DNA from: Clostridiales bacterium
Lineage (GTDB): Bacteria > Bacillota > Clostridia > Christensenellales > Borkfalkiaceae
Assembly (NCBI GenBank): GCA_015055965.1
Contig: SVHG01000002.1
Coordinates: forward strand, 118,834 to 182,833
DNA length: 64,000 bases
Direction: 5' to 3'
Of the stretch, positions 27,322-37,598 are shown piece by piece (position 1 is the stretch's first letter; each line of letters opens with the position of its first letter). The translations under genes and the position numbers were made by a program. The notes below the pieces were generated by a model, which saw nothing but the letters and a program-made list of their open reading frames with translations, searched no databases and had not been told where the DNA came from.

Positions 27322-29687
27322 TGATTGAAAAAAGAGTATTAACAACTTTAGAATACAATAAAATACTCACCTTATGCGCAAAGCACGCAGTTCTAGATTT
27401 TTCTAAACAAATTATTGAAGAGTTAACCCCTTTAGCAGATTTTGAAGAGGTGTCCTTCCTTTTAAAAAAGACTTCAGAGGCATATAAATTGCTTTTCACT
27501 CACGGTGTAAGCGGTATAGAGTTTTTTGATTCGATTACTGACGAGCTAGATAGAGCGAAGCGCGGTTCTGTTTTGTCCATGGGGGAGCTTTTACGCGTTG
27601 CGCGCATTTTACGCTCTTCAAGAATAGTTTATAATAGTATTACTTCAATCGTAGATGAAGAAATCGTAGCTCTTCGCAGTATTGCAGAAAGTATTTATTT
27701 TGATAAATATTTAGAAGAGGATATCACCACGAAAATTCTTTCGGAAGATAAAATAGCCGATACTGCAAGTGAAAAGCTCTATCAGATTAGAAGAAAAATT
27801 AGAAGATTAAACGAGCAAGTTAAGGAAAAGCTTAATTATTACGTTCGCTCTCAAAGTAAATATTTGCAAGATTCAATCGTTACGATGAGAGGGGATAGAT
27901 ACGTTGTTCCCGTAAAAAGCGAATTCCGTGGGCAAATCAAGGGCTTAATTCACGATCAGTCTTCAACAGGCTCAACTTTATTCGTAGAACCTGTTGAGGT
28001 TTTAGAGCTTAATAACGATTTAAAAACTGCAGCAATTGAAGAAAAGCTAGAAATAGAAAAGATTTTAACGGAATTAACGGAAAAAATCGGCTTAATTGCT
28101 GGCCGTATAGAAAATAATATTGATTGTTTATGCGAGCTTGATATTTGCTACGCTAAGGCAATATATTCATATTCGTTAAAGGCAACTATGCCCGTGTTAA
28201 ATTCCAACGGTTATATTAACATCATTAAGGGAAGACACCCACTAATTGATAGGGATAAAGTTGTGCCCGTAAGCGTGTCACTTGGTTCAGGGTATAATTA
28301 TTTACTAATAACAGGACCTAATACCGGTGGTAAAACGGTTACAATGAAGCTAGTTGGCTTATTTACTTTGCTAACTGCTACCGGATTTTTTATCCCCGCA
28401 AGTGAAGGTAGTTCAATTTCTGTATTTACTAAGGTTTTTTGTGATATAGGTGACGAGCAAAGTATAGAGCAAAGCTTATCCACCTTCTCTTCGCATATGA
28501 AAAACGTAATTGACGTTACAGAGAGAGTGGATTCCTCTAGTTTAGTTCTTCTTGATGAAATTGGAGCAGGAACTGACCCTGAAGAAGGTAGTGCTATCGC
28601 GCACGCTGTGTTAGAGCATTTAATTGAGTCTGGTAGTAAGGGCATAGTAACTACACACTATACTGCGTTAAAGGAGTATGCTTTTACGGAAGATCGCATT
28701 ATGAACGCGTCTATGGATTTTGATGAGATGACTTTTGCCCCGCTATATAGGCTAAATATAGGTTTAGCGGGTAGCTCTAATGCAATAAAGATCGCTAGCA
28801 AATTAGGATTACCGCCTACTTTAATAGAAAAAGCTAAATCGTTTTTAAAGGAAGATAAAATTTCTTTTGAAAAGGTCATAGAAGAGGCTGAAAAGACGCG
28901 CCGTAAGGCAGAACTACAGCTTTTAGAATATGAAAAACTTAACCAAGATAAACAGGCTGAGCTTGATAAATTAAAGTTAGAAAGGGTAAAGTTTGATAAA
29001 GAGCGTGAAAAATTCTATGCTAATGCTAAAATCGAAAGTAGAAGAATTATCAATGAAAGCCTTGAGGATGCGGAAGAAATCGTTGCTGAATTAAAGGAAA
29101 TTTTAGAAAAGGACGAAATTGACGGTGGAGATTTAATTAAGGCAAGAACTCTTAGAAACAAGCTGGAAGAGAAAAAATACAAGTTGGAAACGGAAGCTCC
29201 CGTTACTTTTACAGAAACCCCAATTGATATTTCAAAGCTCAAAATTAACGACCGTGTTTTCGTTGCATCAATGAATAGTGACGGTGTAGTTATTACTATA
29301 AACAAGAAAAAGAGCGTTTGTGACGTACAGTTAGGAAATGCGAGAGTTACGGTTAAAATGAGTGATCTTTACGTACCTGCTAAAAAGCCTAAAAAGGATA
29401 AGGTGGGCGCGACCGTGAAAATTGATAGGGCTAATTTTACTGCAGCTGTAACTCAAGTTAACGTTATTGGTAAAAATTTAGATGAAGCTCTAGTTGAGGT
29501 TGAGGCGTTTATTGATAAGGCCTTAGTTAGCGGACTGCACGAGGTTAAAATAATTCACGGTGTTGGGCTACGTATTTTAAGCAAAGGAATCCATGCTTTT
29601 TTAAAGAAGCATCCTAGAGTAGATGAGTATCGCTTTGGTAAATATGGCGAAGGCGAGCATGGCGTTACTTTTGTAATTTTAAAATAA
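27321..29687 (+). CDS. mutS2: Endonuclease MutS2
   Basis: LLITGPNTGGKTVTMKLVGL, LLDEIGAGTDPEEGSAIAHAVLE, C-terminal Smr domain (HEVKIIHGVGLRILSKGIHAFLKKHPRV). Confidence 0.96.
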   Translation: MIEKRVLTTLEYNKILTLCAKHAVLDFSKQIIEELTPLADFEEVSFLLKKTSEAYKLLFTHGVSGIEFFDSITDELDRAKRGSVLSMGELLRVARILRSSRIVYNSITSIVDEEIVALRSIAESIYFDKYLEEDITTKILSEDKIADTASEKLYQIRRKIRRLNEQVKEKLNYYVRSQSKYLQDSIVTMRGDRYVVPVKSEFRGQIKGLIHDQSSTGSTLFVEPVEVLELNNDLKTAAIEEKLEIEKILTELTEKIGLIAGRIENNIDCLCELDICYAKAIYSYSLKATMPVLNSNGYINIIKGRHPLIDRDKVVPVSVSLGSGYNYLLITGPNTGGKTVTMKLVGLFTLLTATGFFIPASEGSSISVFTKVFCDIGDEQSIEQSLSTFSSHMKNVIDVTERVDSSSLVLLDEIGAGTDPEEGSAIAHAVLEHLIESGSKGIVTTHYTALKEYAFTEDRIMNASMDFDEMTFAPLYRLNIGLAGSSNAIKIASKLGLPPTLIEKAKSFLKEDKISFEKVIEEAEKTRRKAELQLLEYEKLNQDKQAELDKLKLERVKFDKEREKFYANAKIESRRIINESLEDAEEIVAELKEILEKDEIDGGDLIKARTLRNKLEEKKYKLETEAPVTFTETPIDISKLKINDRVFVASMNSDGVVITINKKKSVCDVQLGNARVTVKMSDLYVPAKKPKKDKVGATVKIDRANFTAAVTQVNVIGKNLDEALVEVEAFIDKALVSGLHEVKIIHGVGLRILSKGIHAFLKKHPRVDEYRFGKYGEGEHGVTFVILK

Positions 29688-29736
29688 AAATGCAAAAATA
29701 TTTATTAGTTAAATAAGTAATAAAAAAGGTGTAAAT

Positions 29737-30288
29737 ATGAGAGAAGAGTTTTACGAAACGTCCGTAGGGCCTGAAAGATTACGTTCACAAAAAGTATTTT
29801 ATATTTTATATAAAGTTTTATTTGCTATAGCTTTAATAATTTTTATTGGAGCAGTATATTTTTGGTTGCTAACGGCTGATACCGGATTTGTAATCATAAT
29901 GGCATTTTGCTTACTCTTTGGCGCTATTTCTTTCGTTTTGAAAAGAAGACTGTACCTATTTTACGATTATACCTATATATCCGGTGAGGTTCGCGTAATA
30001 AAGGTTATTAACGGAAGAGTTCGTAGAAGGGTAATCGTTTTTGATGCAAAAGACGTCAAGCAAGTAGGTAAAACCACTAGCGAATCATTTAAAAAGCTAG
30101 CGGATACTAAATCGATAAGAAAGATCGTTGCAACTCCTAACGGATTAAATGCTAGCGCTCAATTATATTACGTATATGCAGTTATAAACGGTCAAGAAAC
30201 GTTAATAGTGTTAGAATGCGAGGAAAAACTGCTTGCTTTTATCGTTTCAACGCGCGGTAAGGATATAATAGAAAAGGACTACAAGTAA
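29737..30288 (+). CDS. Two-TM protein, DUF6106-like
   Basis: Intact ORF, MREEFYETSVGPERLRSQKVFYILYKVLF; family call from memory. Confidence 0.6.
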   Translation: MREEFYETSVGPERLRSQKVFYILYKVLFAIALIIFIGAVYFWLLTADTGFVIIMAFCLLFGAISFVLKRRLYLFYDYTYISGEVRVIKVINGRVRRRVIVFDAKDVKQVGKTTSESFKKLADTKSIRKIVATPNGLNASAQLYYVYAVINGQETLIVLECEEKLLAFIVSTRGKDIIEKDYK

Positions 30289-30289
30289 A

Positions 30290-31408
30290 ATGAATCCTAT
30301 TTATTTTGATAATGCGGCTACTACTATGACGCATTCTACGGTTTTAGAAAAGGCATTGGAATTGTATAAAAACGACGGTTATTTTAATCCTTCGGCTTTA
30401 TATAATCCAGCTAGAAAGGTAAAGAAAAATATAGAAGAGGTTAGAAAAAAGGTTTTATCACTTTTTCCCGGTAATTATGATTTGGTATTTACTTCAGGTG
30501 GTACGGAATCTGATAATTTAGCAATATCTTCATTTGCAAGGCGTGGAAACGTTGTTGCAACGGCTGGGGAGCATTCTGCCGTTTATAATTCACTTACCTT
30601 TTTGAAGCAAAATGGTGTTGAGCCTAGGTTTGCAAAACTAAATAAAGACGGAAGTGTTGACGTTAATTCTTTGCTAGGCCTAGTTGATGAAAAGACTACT
30701 TTCGTTACGGTTACCCACGTTAATAATGAAACCGGCGCTATAAATGACGTAAATTCTATAGCAAAGCTAGTAAAGCAAAAGAATTCAAAGGTTATTTTTC
30801 ATACTGACGGTGTTCAATCCTTTCTAAAAATTCCTTATAGAATTTCTAATGATATAGATATGTATTCCTTTAGCGCGCATAAGGTTTGCGCATTAAAGGG
30901 GGTTGGCGGGCTAATTTATAAAAAGAATTTACCTTTAAAGCCGTTATTTTTTGGCGGTGGTCAAGAAAAAAATATAAGAAGTGGAACAGAAAACACTTTA
31001 GGAATTTACGCTTTAGGCTTTGCAATTGACGCATTTAAGAACGTTGACGTTAATTTTAACCACGTAAAAGCTCTAAATATGCGTTTTAAGGAAGAGTTAG
31101 CAAGTGAAGTGACTGTTATTAGCTCAGAAAACGCATCTCCTTATATAGTTTCTTTTTCGATACCGGGTGTTAAAGCTGAAATTATGCAAAGGGTATTAGA
31201 CGACAACGGTTTATTATTGGGTACAGGGTCGGCCTGTTCTTCCAAGCTAGGGGTTTCTAGAATAATATCTAACTGCGGATTGGATAAAAGGGTTGCAGAT
31301 GGTGTTTTAAGAGCAAGCTTTATTTATTCAAGCACACTTGAAGAGGTTTTATTAGCAACTGAAATTATTAAAAAATGCGCTCAAAAATTGAAGGTGGTTT
31401 TAAAATGA
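30290..31408 (+). CDS. Cysteine desulfurase
   Basis: IYFDNAATTM, TSGGTESDNLAI, HTDGVQSF, SAHKVCALKGVGGLIYKK, GTGSACSSK. Confidence 0.93.
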   Translation: MNPIYFDNAATTMTHSTVLEKALELYKNDGYFNPSALYNPARKVKKNIEEVRKKVLSLFPGNYDLVFTSGGTESDNLAISSFARRGNVVATAGEHSAVYNSLTFLKQNGVEPRFAKLNKDGSVDVNSLLGLVDEKTTFVTVTHVNNETGAINDVNSIAKLVKQKNSKVIFHTDGVQSFLKIPYRISNDIDMYSFSAHKVCALKGVGGLIYKKNLPLKPLFFGGGQEKNIRSGTENTLGIYALGFAIDAFKNVDVNFNHVKALNMRFKEELASEVTVISSENASPYIVSFSIPGVKAEIMQRVLDDNGLLLGTGSACSSKLGVSRIISNCGLDKRVADGVLRASFIYSSTLEEVLLATEIIKKCAQKLKVVLK

Positions 31409-32565
31409 AAAAAATCGTTATTATAAGATACTGCGAAATTCATTTAAAGGGTAAAAATCGCGGTTATTTTGAAAGAATGCTTGGTGATAATATTCGCCAT
31501 GCGCTTAAGGATATAAACCATAAATACGTTAAAATTCCTGCAAGATACCTTATCGAAGAATTTGCAGATGAGGATTTAGATTTAATTCTTGAAAGATTGC
31601 AAAAGGTTAGTGGTATTCACAGCATAAGTTCTGCAATAATCGTTCCAAGTCAGAAGGAGGAAATTTTTAATACTGCGTTATCTTTGTGTGAAGGAAAAAG
31701 TGGCACTTTTAAGGTTGAAACGAATAGAGCTGATAAGAGCTTTCCCATTCCCTCTATTGAGCTTTCACGCGAGTTGGGTGGCGTTATCTTGGATAGATTT
31801 GCAAAATATCTAACTGTAAGCATTAAAAATCCTGATTTTGTTGTAAATATAGATATTCGCGAAAGCGGTGAAACTCTAATTTATACTGACGTTATTAAAT
31901 GTATGGGCGGTATGCCCGTAGGCTCAGCGGGTAAAGGATTATTATTGCTATCCGGTGGTATAGATAGCCCCGTTGCGGGTTACATGATGGCAAAAAGGGG
32001 AATGCGCTTAAAAGCTTTACATTTCCATAGTTATCCTTACACAAGCGAAGCTGCTAAAGAAAAGGTGCTTGATTTAGCAAGAACCATTTCAGTTTATTCC
32101 GGCGGAATCGACGTGTACGTTGTTTCCGTAACCGAGATTCAAGAAGCTATTCATGAAAATTGCTCGGAAGAATTTATGATTACTATGCTACGTAGATTTA
32201 TGATGCGTATTGCAGAACGGCTTGCTAATTCAATTTCTGCTCAAGCGATTATTACAGGTGAGAGCTTAGGGCAGGTTGCAAGTCAAACTATAGAAAGCTT
32301 AACAAGCTCAAATTCCGTAGTTGAAAACATTCCCGTATTAAGACCACTAATTGCTTTTGATAAATTAGACATTATTGCAATTGCCGAAAAAATAGGAACG
32401 TTTGAAACTTCTATTTTACCTTACGAAGATTGTTGCACCGTATTCTTGCCTAAGTTCCCTGTAATCAAGCCAAAAATGGAAAAGGTTTTAAAAGAAGAAA
32501 GCAATCTAAAAGTGGAAGAACTTATTGAGAGAGCAATGGCTGCAATAGAAAAATATGAATTGTAA
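31405..32565 (+). CDS. thiI: tRNA 4-thiouridine synthetase
   Basis: IIRYCEIHLKGKNRGYFE, LLSGGIDSPVAGYMMAKRGM; start set at 31405. Confidence 0.95.
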   Translation: MKKIVIIRYCEIHLKGKNRGYFERMLGDNIRHALKDINHKYVKIPARYLIEEFADEDLDLILERLQKVSGIHSISSAIIVPSQKEEIFNTALSLCEGKSGTFKVETNRADKSFPIPSIELSRELGGVILDRFAKYLTVSIKNPDFVVNIDIRESGETLIYTDVIKCMGGMPVGSAGKGLLLLSGGIDSPVAGYMMAKRGMRLKALHFHSYPYTSEAAKEKVLDLARTISVYSGGIDVYVVSVTEIQEAIHENCSEEFMITMLRRFMMRIAERLANSISAQAIITGESLGQVASQTIESLTSSNSVVENIPVLRPLIAFDKLDIIAIAEKIGTFETSILPYEDCCTVFLPKFPVIKPKMEKVLKEESNLKVEELIERAMAAIEKYEL

Positions 32566-32610
32566 TATTTTTAAAAATACCATATAATATCGAATATTTT
32601 GGAGGATTTT

Positions 32611-33456
32611 ATGTATAACGCAAGACTATTAACAATACAGGATATTTCATGTGTTGGTCAATGCTCGTTAACGGTTGCATTACCTGTTATTTCAGCATTT
32701 GGAACTGAATGCGCAATTTTGCCAACGGCAGTTTTATCTACGCATACGGCGGGTTTTTCAGGATATACCTGCAAGGATTTAACTGATGAGATACCTAAAA
32801 TTTTAAATCATTGGAAAAATGAAAAACTCGACTTTGATATTATTTATACCGGCTACTTATGTGGCAGCGTACAAATAGATTTAGTGAAGGAAATAGTTAT
32901 AGCCACTAAAAAAGATAACGGACTTTTCGTGGTAGATCCCGTAATGGCGGACCACGGTAAGTTTTATCCCGGATTTGATAGTAGCTTTGCTTTAAAAATG
33001 AAAGAGCTATGTTCTAATGCGGACGTTATTATTCCGAATATTACAGAAGCTTGCTTTTTAGTTGACGTAGAATATGTTGCCGAGGGGTATACGGTTGATT
33101 ACGTTGAAGAATTACTTGATAAGCTTTTAGCGTTAGGTAGTAAAAAAGTTATTCTTACCGGCGTTTCTTTTGATAAGGATAAATTAGGCGTTGCCGTTAA
33201 AGAGAAGAATGGGAAAACTTATTACTATTTTAATGAAAAAATTCCGCATAATTTCCACGGAACAGGGGACGTTTATTCTTCAGCCGTTGCAGGTAGCCTT
33301 TCTATTGGTAAAACTGTTGAACAAGCAGCAGAAATTGCAGTAGATTTTACAGTTAAGGCAATGAAAGAATCGTACGAGGAAAGATATTCGCATTGGTATG
33401 GCGTTCGTTTTGAAAAAGCAATACCTTATTTAAACAGCATAATAAGTAAAAAATAA
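32611..33456 (+). CDS. Pyridoxal/pyridoxamine kinase
   Basis: ISCVGQCSLTVALPVISAFG..PTAVLSTHTAGFSGYTCKDLT; FHGTGDVYSSAVAG. Confidence 0.9.
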   Translation: MYNARLLTIQDISCVGQCSLTVALPVISAFGTECAILPTAVLSTHTAGFSGYTCKDLTDEIPKILNHWKNEKLDFDIIYTGYLCGSVQIDLVKEIVIATKKDNGLFVVDPVMADHGKFYPGFDSSFALKMKELCSNADVIIPNITEACFLVDVEYVAEGYTVDYVEELLDKLLALGSKKVILTGVSFDKDKLGVAVKEKNGKTYYYFNEKIPHNFHGTGDVYSSAVAGSLSIGKTVEQAAEIAVDFTVKAMKESYEERYSHWYGVRFEKAIPYLNSIISKK

Positions 33457-33465
33457 TGGTGAATA

Positions 33466-33912
33466 ATGATAATAAGACATTTTGAAATTAAAGATATAAA
33501 AGCATTGCAGAAGTATCGCTATCCTGATAAAAATGATCTTGAAGTTTTAAAAATGATTAACGAGTGGAATATGGGTGGTTGTAGTGGAAGATATTTTGAA
33601 ATGTTCAGTGCTGTTCATGCAGGACAGGTCGTTGGGGAAATTTCTTTGCACGAAAACACGAAGGATTCCGTTAGCGTAGGCATTCATATTTTTGAGCCCT
33701 TTAGAAAAAAGGGGTACGGTACTTTTTGTTTAAAATTTGCAATTAAAAAAGCGCTTGAATTAAAGTATCCATATTTGATTTGTTTAGCAGAAAAAAACAA
33801 TTTAATTGCAAAACACACACTTATTAAGCATAGTTTTGTGCCAATGAATGATTTTATTAACCCTAAGGGGGCTGAAATCACAAACTACAAACTTGCATTA
33901 TTAAAAAAATAA
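33466..33912 (+). CDS. GNAT N-acetyltransferase
   Basis: SVGIHIFEPFRKKGYGTFCLKFAI. Confidence 0.8.
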   Translation: MIIRHFEIKDIKALQKYRYPDKNDLEVLKMINEWNMGGCSGRYFEMFSAVHAGQVVGEISLHENTKDSVSVGIHIFEPFRKKGYGTFCLKFAIKKALELKYPYLICLAEKNNLIAKHTLIKHSFVPMNDFINPKGAEITNYKLALLKK

Positions 33913-33972
33913 CGCGTATAAAAAACTCCTTTTAGGTTAAAATACTATTAGAACTAAAAAAGGAGTTTTATT

Positions 33973-34080
33973 ATGAGTAAAAGAAAAAAAGAAAAAGTAA
34001 AAAAGCTTGATGATAAAAGTTACGGTGAATACATTTCCGCATTAAAAGAAGAAAAACCGGTGAAAGGATACGGTGATTAA
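33973..34080 (+). CDS. 35-aa basic/charged small ORF with its own SD and terminator
   Basis: AAGGAG SD 8 nt upstream; MSKRKKEKVKKLDDKSYGEYISALKEEKPVKGYGD; terminator follows immediately; absent from ORF track. Confidence 0.5.
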   Translation: MSKRKKEKVKKLDDKSYGEYISALKEEKPVKGYGD

Positions 34081-34110
34081 AAGATGATAGCTTTGCTATC
34101 ATTTTTTTAT
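34081..34110 (+). terminator. Rho-independent terminator
   Basis: ATGATAGCtttGCTATCATTTTTTT. Confidence 0.85.
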
Positions 34111-34203
34111 TTTGTAAAAGGTTTTTTCTTGTTTCAAGCTGATTTATTATACTTAAAACGATTCTTATAAAAGGATATTTAATAAGAAATCTTGCATATT
34201 TGC

Positions 34204-34232
34204 TTTACATTTTTAATTATATAGTATATAAT
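34204..34232 (+). promoter_or_regulatory. Sigma-A promoter of proS
   Basis: TTTACA-N17-TATAAT. Confidence 0.7.
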
Positions 34233-34265
34233 TAATAACAAATTAAAGTTTACGAGGATTTTATT

Positions 34266-35705
34266 ATGGCTGAAAAAACAAATGAAAAGCAATTTGTAAA
34301 AGAGGTAGCTGATTTAACTCAAGATTTACCCAGATGGTTTACAGACGTAGTTATAAAAACTCAATTAGTTGACTACGGCCCTGTTAAAGGTACGATGGTT
34401 ATTCGTCCTTACGGCTACGCTATTTGGGAAAATATACAAAATGAATTAAATAAGCGTTTTAAAAAATGTGGGGTAAAAAATGCGTATTTCCCTATGTTTA
34501 TACCTGAAAGTTATTTAAAAAGGGAAGCTGAACACGTAGAAGGCTTTGCTCCTGAAGTAGCAGTTGTTACCTACGCAGGCGGTGCAGAATTACAAGAAAA
34601 GCTAGTAGTTCGTCCCACTAGCGAAACTATAATTTGTAATATGTTTTCTAAGTGGATGCAAAGCTATCGCGATCTACCCATGATGATTAACCAATGGTGT
34701 AACGTTGTTCGTTGGGAAAAAACAACCCGTCCCTTCTTAAGAACTAGCGAATTTTTATGGCAAGAAGGTCATACCGCTCATTCTAATGAGCAAGAAGCGC
34801 GTGAAATGACAATGAAAATGCTAGACGTTTACAAGGAATTTGCTGAAAACGCCCTTGCAATTCCCGTAATCTGCGGAAGAAAAACAGATAAGGAAAAATT
34901 TGCAGGCGCTGTTGAAACCTACGGTATGGAAGCTATGATGTTAGACGGCAAGAGCTTACAAGCCGGTACTTCGCATTACTTAGGTCAAAATTTCGCTAAA
35001 TCTTTTGATATGAAATTCCTTTCTAAAGAAGGAACTCTTCAGTATGCATATTCATCTTCATGGGGTGTTTCAACTCGTCTTATTGGCGCGATAATTATGG
35101 CTCACGGCGATCAAAGAGGTTTAGTGTTACCTCCCGTAGTTGCTCCTATTCAGGTGGTTATCGTTCCCGTTGCTGCTCATAAGCCCGGTGTAATTGAAAA
35201 GGCTAAAGAAATAGAAGCAACGCTTAACGGACTAGACGTTAGAGTAGAAACCGATACTCGTGATATGAGTCCCGGTTGGAAGTTTAACGAATGGGAAATG
35301 AAGGGTGTTCCCGTAAGAATTGAAATTGGTCCTAGAGATATAGAAAATAATCAATGCGTAATCGTTAGACGTGATACGTTAGAAAAGGAAGTTATTTCTT
35401 TAGATAATCTTGCTACAATCAAGGAATTACTTGATCGCGTTCAAGTTGATATGCTTGAAAAATCAAGAAAAAACAGAGACGCAAGAATTAAAGAAGCTAC
35501 CTCTCTTGAATCTATTAAAGAGGTATGTGATGAAGGTTGCTTCGTTAAAGCGTGCTGGTGTGGCGAAAGAGAATGTGAGGACAAAGTTAAGGAATACGCT
35601 CAAGCTACTTCACGCGTTATGACTGAAGAAGATTGTGAAGGCGAGGTTTGCGCAATTTGCGGTAAACCTGCAAAGAAGAAAGTTTATTTTGCAAGGGCAT
35701 ACTAA
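34266..35705 (+). CDS. proS: Prolyl-tRNA synthetase (archaeal/eukaryote-like type)
   Basis: RPYGYAIWENIQ, VVRPTSETIICNMFSKWMQSYRDLPMMINQW, RTSEFLWQEGHTAH; C-terminal Cys-rich zinc domain. Confidence 0.96.
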   Translation: MAEKTNEKQFVKEVADLTQDLPRWFTDVVIKTQLVDYGPVKGTMVIRPYGYAIWENIQNELNKRFKKCGVKNAYFPMFIPESYLKREAEHVEGFAPEVAVVTYAGGAELQEKLVVRPTSETIICNMFSKWMQSYRDLPMMINQWCNVVRWEKTTRPFLRTSEFLWQEGHTAHSNEQEAREMTMKMLDVYKEFAENALAIPVICGRKTDKEKFAGAVETYGMEAMMLDGKSLQAGTSHYLGQNFAKSFDMKFLSKEGTLQYAYSSSWGVSTRLIGAIIMAHGDQRGLVLPPVVAPIQVVIVPVAAHKPGVIEKAKEIEATLNGLDVRVETDTRDMSPGWKFNEWEMKGVPVRIEIGPRDIENNQCVIVRRDTLEKEVISLDNLATIKELLDRVQVDMLEKSRKNRDARIKEATSLESIKEVCDEGCFVKACWCGERECEDKVKEYAQATSRVMTEEDCEGEVCAICGKPAKKKVYFARAY

Positions 35706-35708
35706 TAA

Positions 35709-36869
35709 ATGAATCACTATGAAAGAACAGAACTTGAAGGTTTAAGCACTTTCAAGTGGCAAAATCCTAATAAATTTAATGCAACCAACGCTGCAATTGC
35801 ATTTTTAGTAGCTATAGTAGGTTTTAATTTGTTAAGTTTAGTAATTAGTCCTATTATGAAACTAATGATTGATAGCGGCGTTGGTATGGGTATTGCCTTA
35901 TGCTTTTCTGTCGTAATTAGCCAGCTTTTTATTTTTGGATTAGCTTATATCTTTTGCAAAATTAAAAAGGTTGCGCTCTTTGGTGGTGCAGATTTGCGCT
36001 TAAGGTTTACCTTTGCGCCTTGTTTACCTGCGTTACTGCTATCAGTTGGAACGTTACTTTTAATTATGCCGTCACACAACTATTTTGCAGAAAAGCTTGG
36101 CGAAGTTCAAAAGGCCTTGTTTGGTGGCAGTACGCTTGATTATTTGGCTGATATTAAAATTACTGATGCGTTTGCAATATTATTTTACGCTTTTGTTTTA
36201 GCGCCCATTTTACCCGCGATTGCAGAAGAAGCCCTCTTTAGGGGCGTTATAATGAGCGGGTTAAGGGAATTTGGCAATTTCTTTGCAATAATTGTTTCTG
36301 GCGCTTTATTTGCATTAATGCACGGTAATTATTCGCAATTAATTTTACAATTTATTTTGGGTTGTGAAATAGCTTTTGTGGTTATAGTTAACGAAAATTA
36401 CTTACTTGGCATAGTTATGCATTTTATGAATAATTTATTTGCCGTTTTATTTGGTGTATTTACGACGATTGCATTAGAAATGTCGCCTGTTTTAGGTAAT
36501 TTTTTAGAAGGTATTTCGGTATTTTTAGGCTTAATCATGGTTTGTGTTGCGATATGTTATTATTTTAGGCTTATCAAATACAAGTCAACGCCAAGTCTTT
36601 ATAGAACAAGAAGATTTGCTTTCTATAAGCCGGATTTAAAAAAGCGCCCGTGCTGCTTGTTGGGAAAGGGCGATTTACTTTCTAACCGTTTCGTTGTTGA
36701 TAACAAAGTAGTTGTGGTTAACGATAACAGTAATTTTTTATTTTTTAATGGAAGAAAATTTCACAAATTTACAAAGAGGAGTAATAAGGTAGTATTCGCA
36801 ATAACTCTTTCCGTTGCGCTATTACTAGCCGTTGGGTTGATTGTATTAAGTTTTATTTTGGTAGGTTGA
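35709..36869 (+). CDS. CPBP family intramembrane metalloprotease
   Basis: AEEALFRGVIMSGLREF, FALMHGNYSQLILQFILG, HFMNN motifs. Confidence 0.88.
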   Translation: MNHYERTELEGLSTFKWQNPNKFNATNAAIAFLVAIVGFNLLSLVISPIMKLMIDSGVGMGIALCFSVVISQLFIFGLAYIFCKIKKVALFGGADLRLRFTFAPCLPALLLSVGTLLLIMPSHNYFAEKLGEVQKALFGGSTLDYLADIKITDAFAILFYAFVLAPILPAIAEEALFRGVIMSGLREFGNFFAIIVSGALFALMHGNYSQLILQFILGCEIAFVVIVNENYLLGIVMHFMNNLFAVLFGVFTTIALEMSPVLGNFLEGISVFLGLIMVCVAICYYFRLIKYKSTPSLYRTRRFAFYKPDLKKRPCCLLGKGDLLSNRFVVDNKVVVVNDNSNFLFFNGRKFHKFTKRSNKVVFAITLSVALLLAVGLIVLSFILVG

Positions 36870-36873
36870 TTTT

Positions 36874-37590
36874 ATGAACGGAATAGTTGATTATGAATCT
36901 TTAGTAAGCAATTACGGTGAAGCATTGGCAACAAAAATTCTTTTAATTAGCGCCATTTCCGCTTTTACTATGGTTTTAGGCTTTTTTATCTTAAAAGCAG
37001 TTGCAGTATGTAGAATGGCGAAAAGAAAGGGTTACAAGTATTGGTGGCTTGGTATGATTCCTTACGCTAATTTTATTGTTTTAGGTAAATTGGCCGGTCC
37101 TGTTAGGATTTTTAAAATAGATATTTCCAACATAGGAACTTTTGTTTTGATATCCTCTGCCATTTTAGATATAATTAACCTTTTAAATCTTTTAAGTGGT
37201 TTAATTCTAGGCTTTTTCCCCGGCTTGGCTTATGCTTTATATTTAATTTACTCTTTAAGTTATATCGTAGAGTTAGTTTTTTATATTGGTTATTTCTCAC
37301 TTGCATATTCCATTTTTGGAAAATATGCTCCCCAAAAGCGTATGCTATTTACGGTTCTAAGTTTAATTCAGCCCTTGTTTTCCATACTATTAATAGTCAT
37401 TATGAATAATCATCCTTATTCTAGCGTTGACGAATATTATAGAGAGCTTATGGCAAAACGTTACGGTCAAGCTTACGATCCACATTCAAACCCATATCAA
37501 ACTCATGAAAATCCCTTTAGTGACTATTCTAACGGTCAGCAATCAAACAAAAAGCCCGTTGATAATCCCTTTGAAGAGTATGACGAATAA
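36874..37590 (+). CDS. Multi-TM membrane protein of unknown function
   Basis: Intact ORF, 4-5 hydrophobic segments, polar C-terminal tail ending NPFEEYDE. Confidence 0.65.
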   Translation: MNGIVDYESLVSNYGEALATKILLISAISAFTMVLGFFILKAVAVCRMAKRKGYKYWWLGMIPYANFIVLGKLAGPVRIFKIDISNIGTFVLISSAILDIINLLNLLSGLILGFFPGLAYALYLIYSLSYIVELVFYIGYFSLAYSIFGKYAPQKRMLFTVLSLIQPLFSILLIVIMNNHPYSSVDEYYRELMAKRYGQAYDPHSNPYQTHENPFSDYSNGQQSNKKPVDNPFEEYDE

Positions 37591-37598
37591 GGAGTAAT

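Noticed and set aside
28298-28645. 115-aa minus-strand ORF
   Set aside because: Shadow of the mutS2 ATPase domain.
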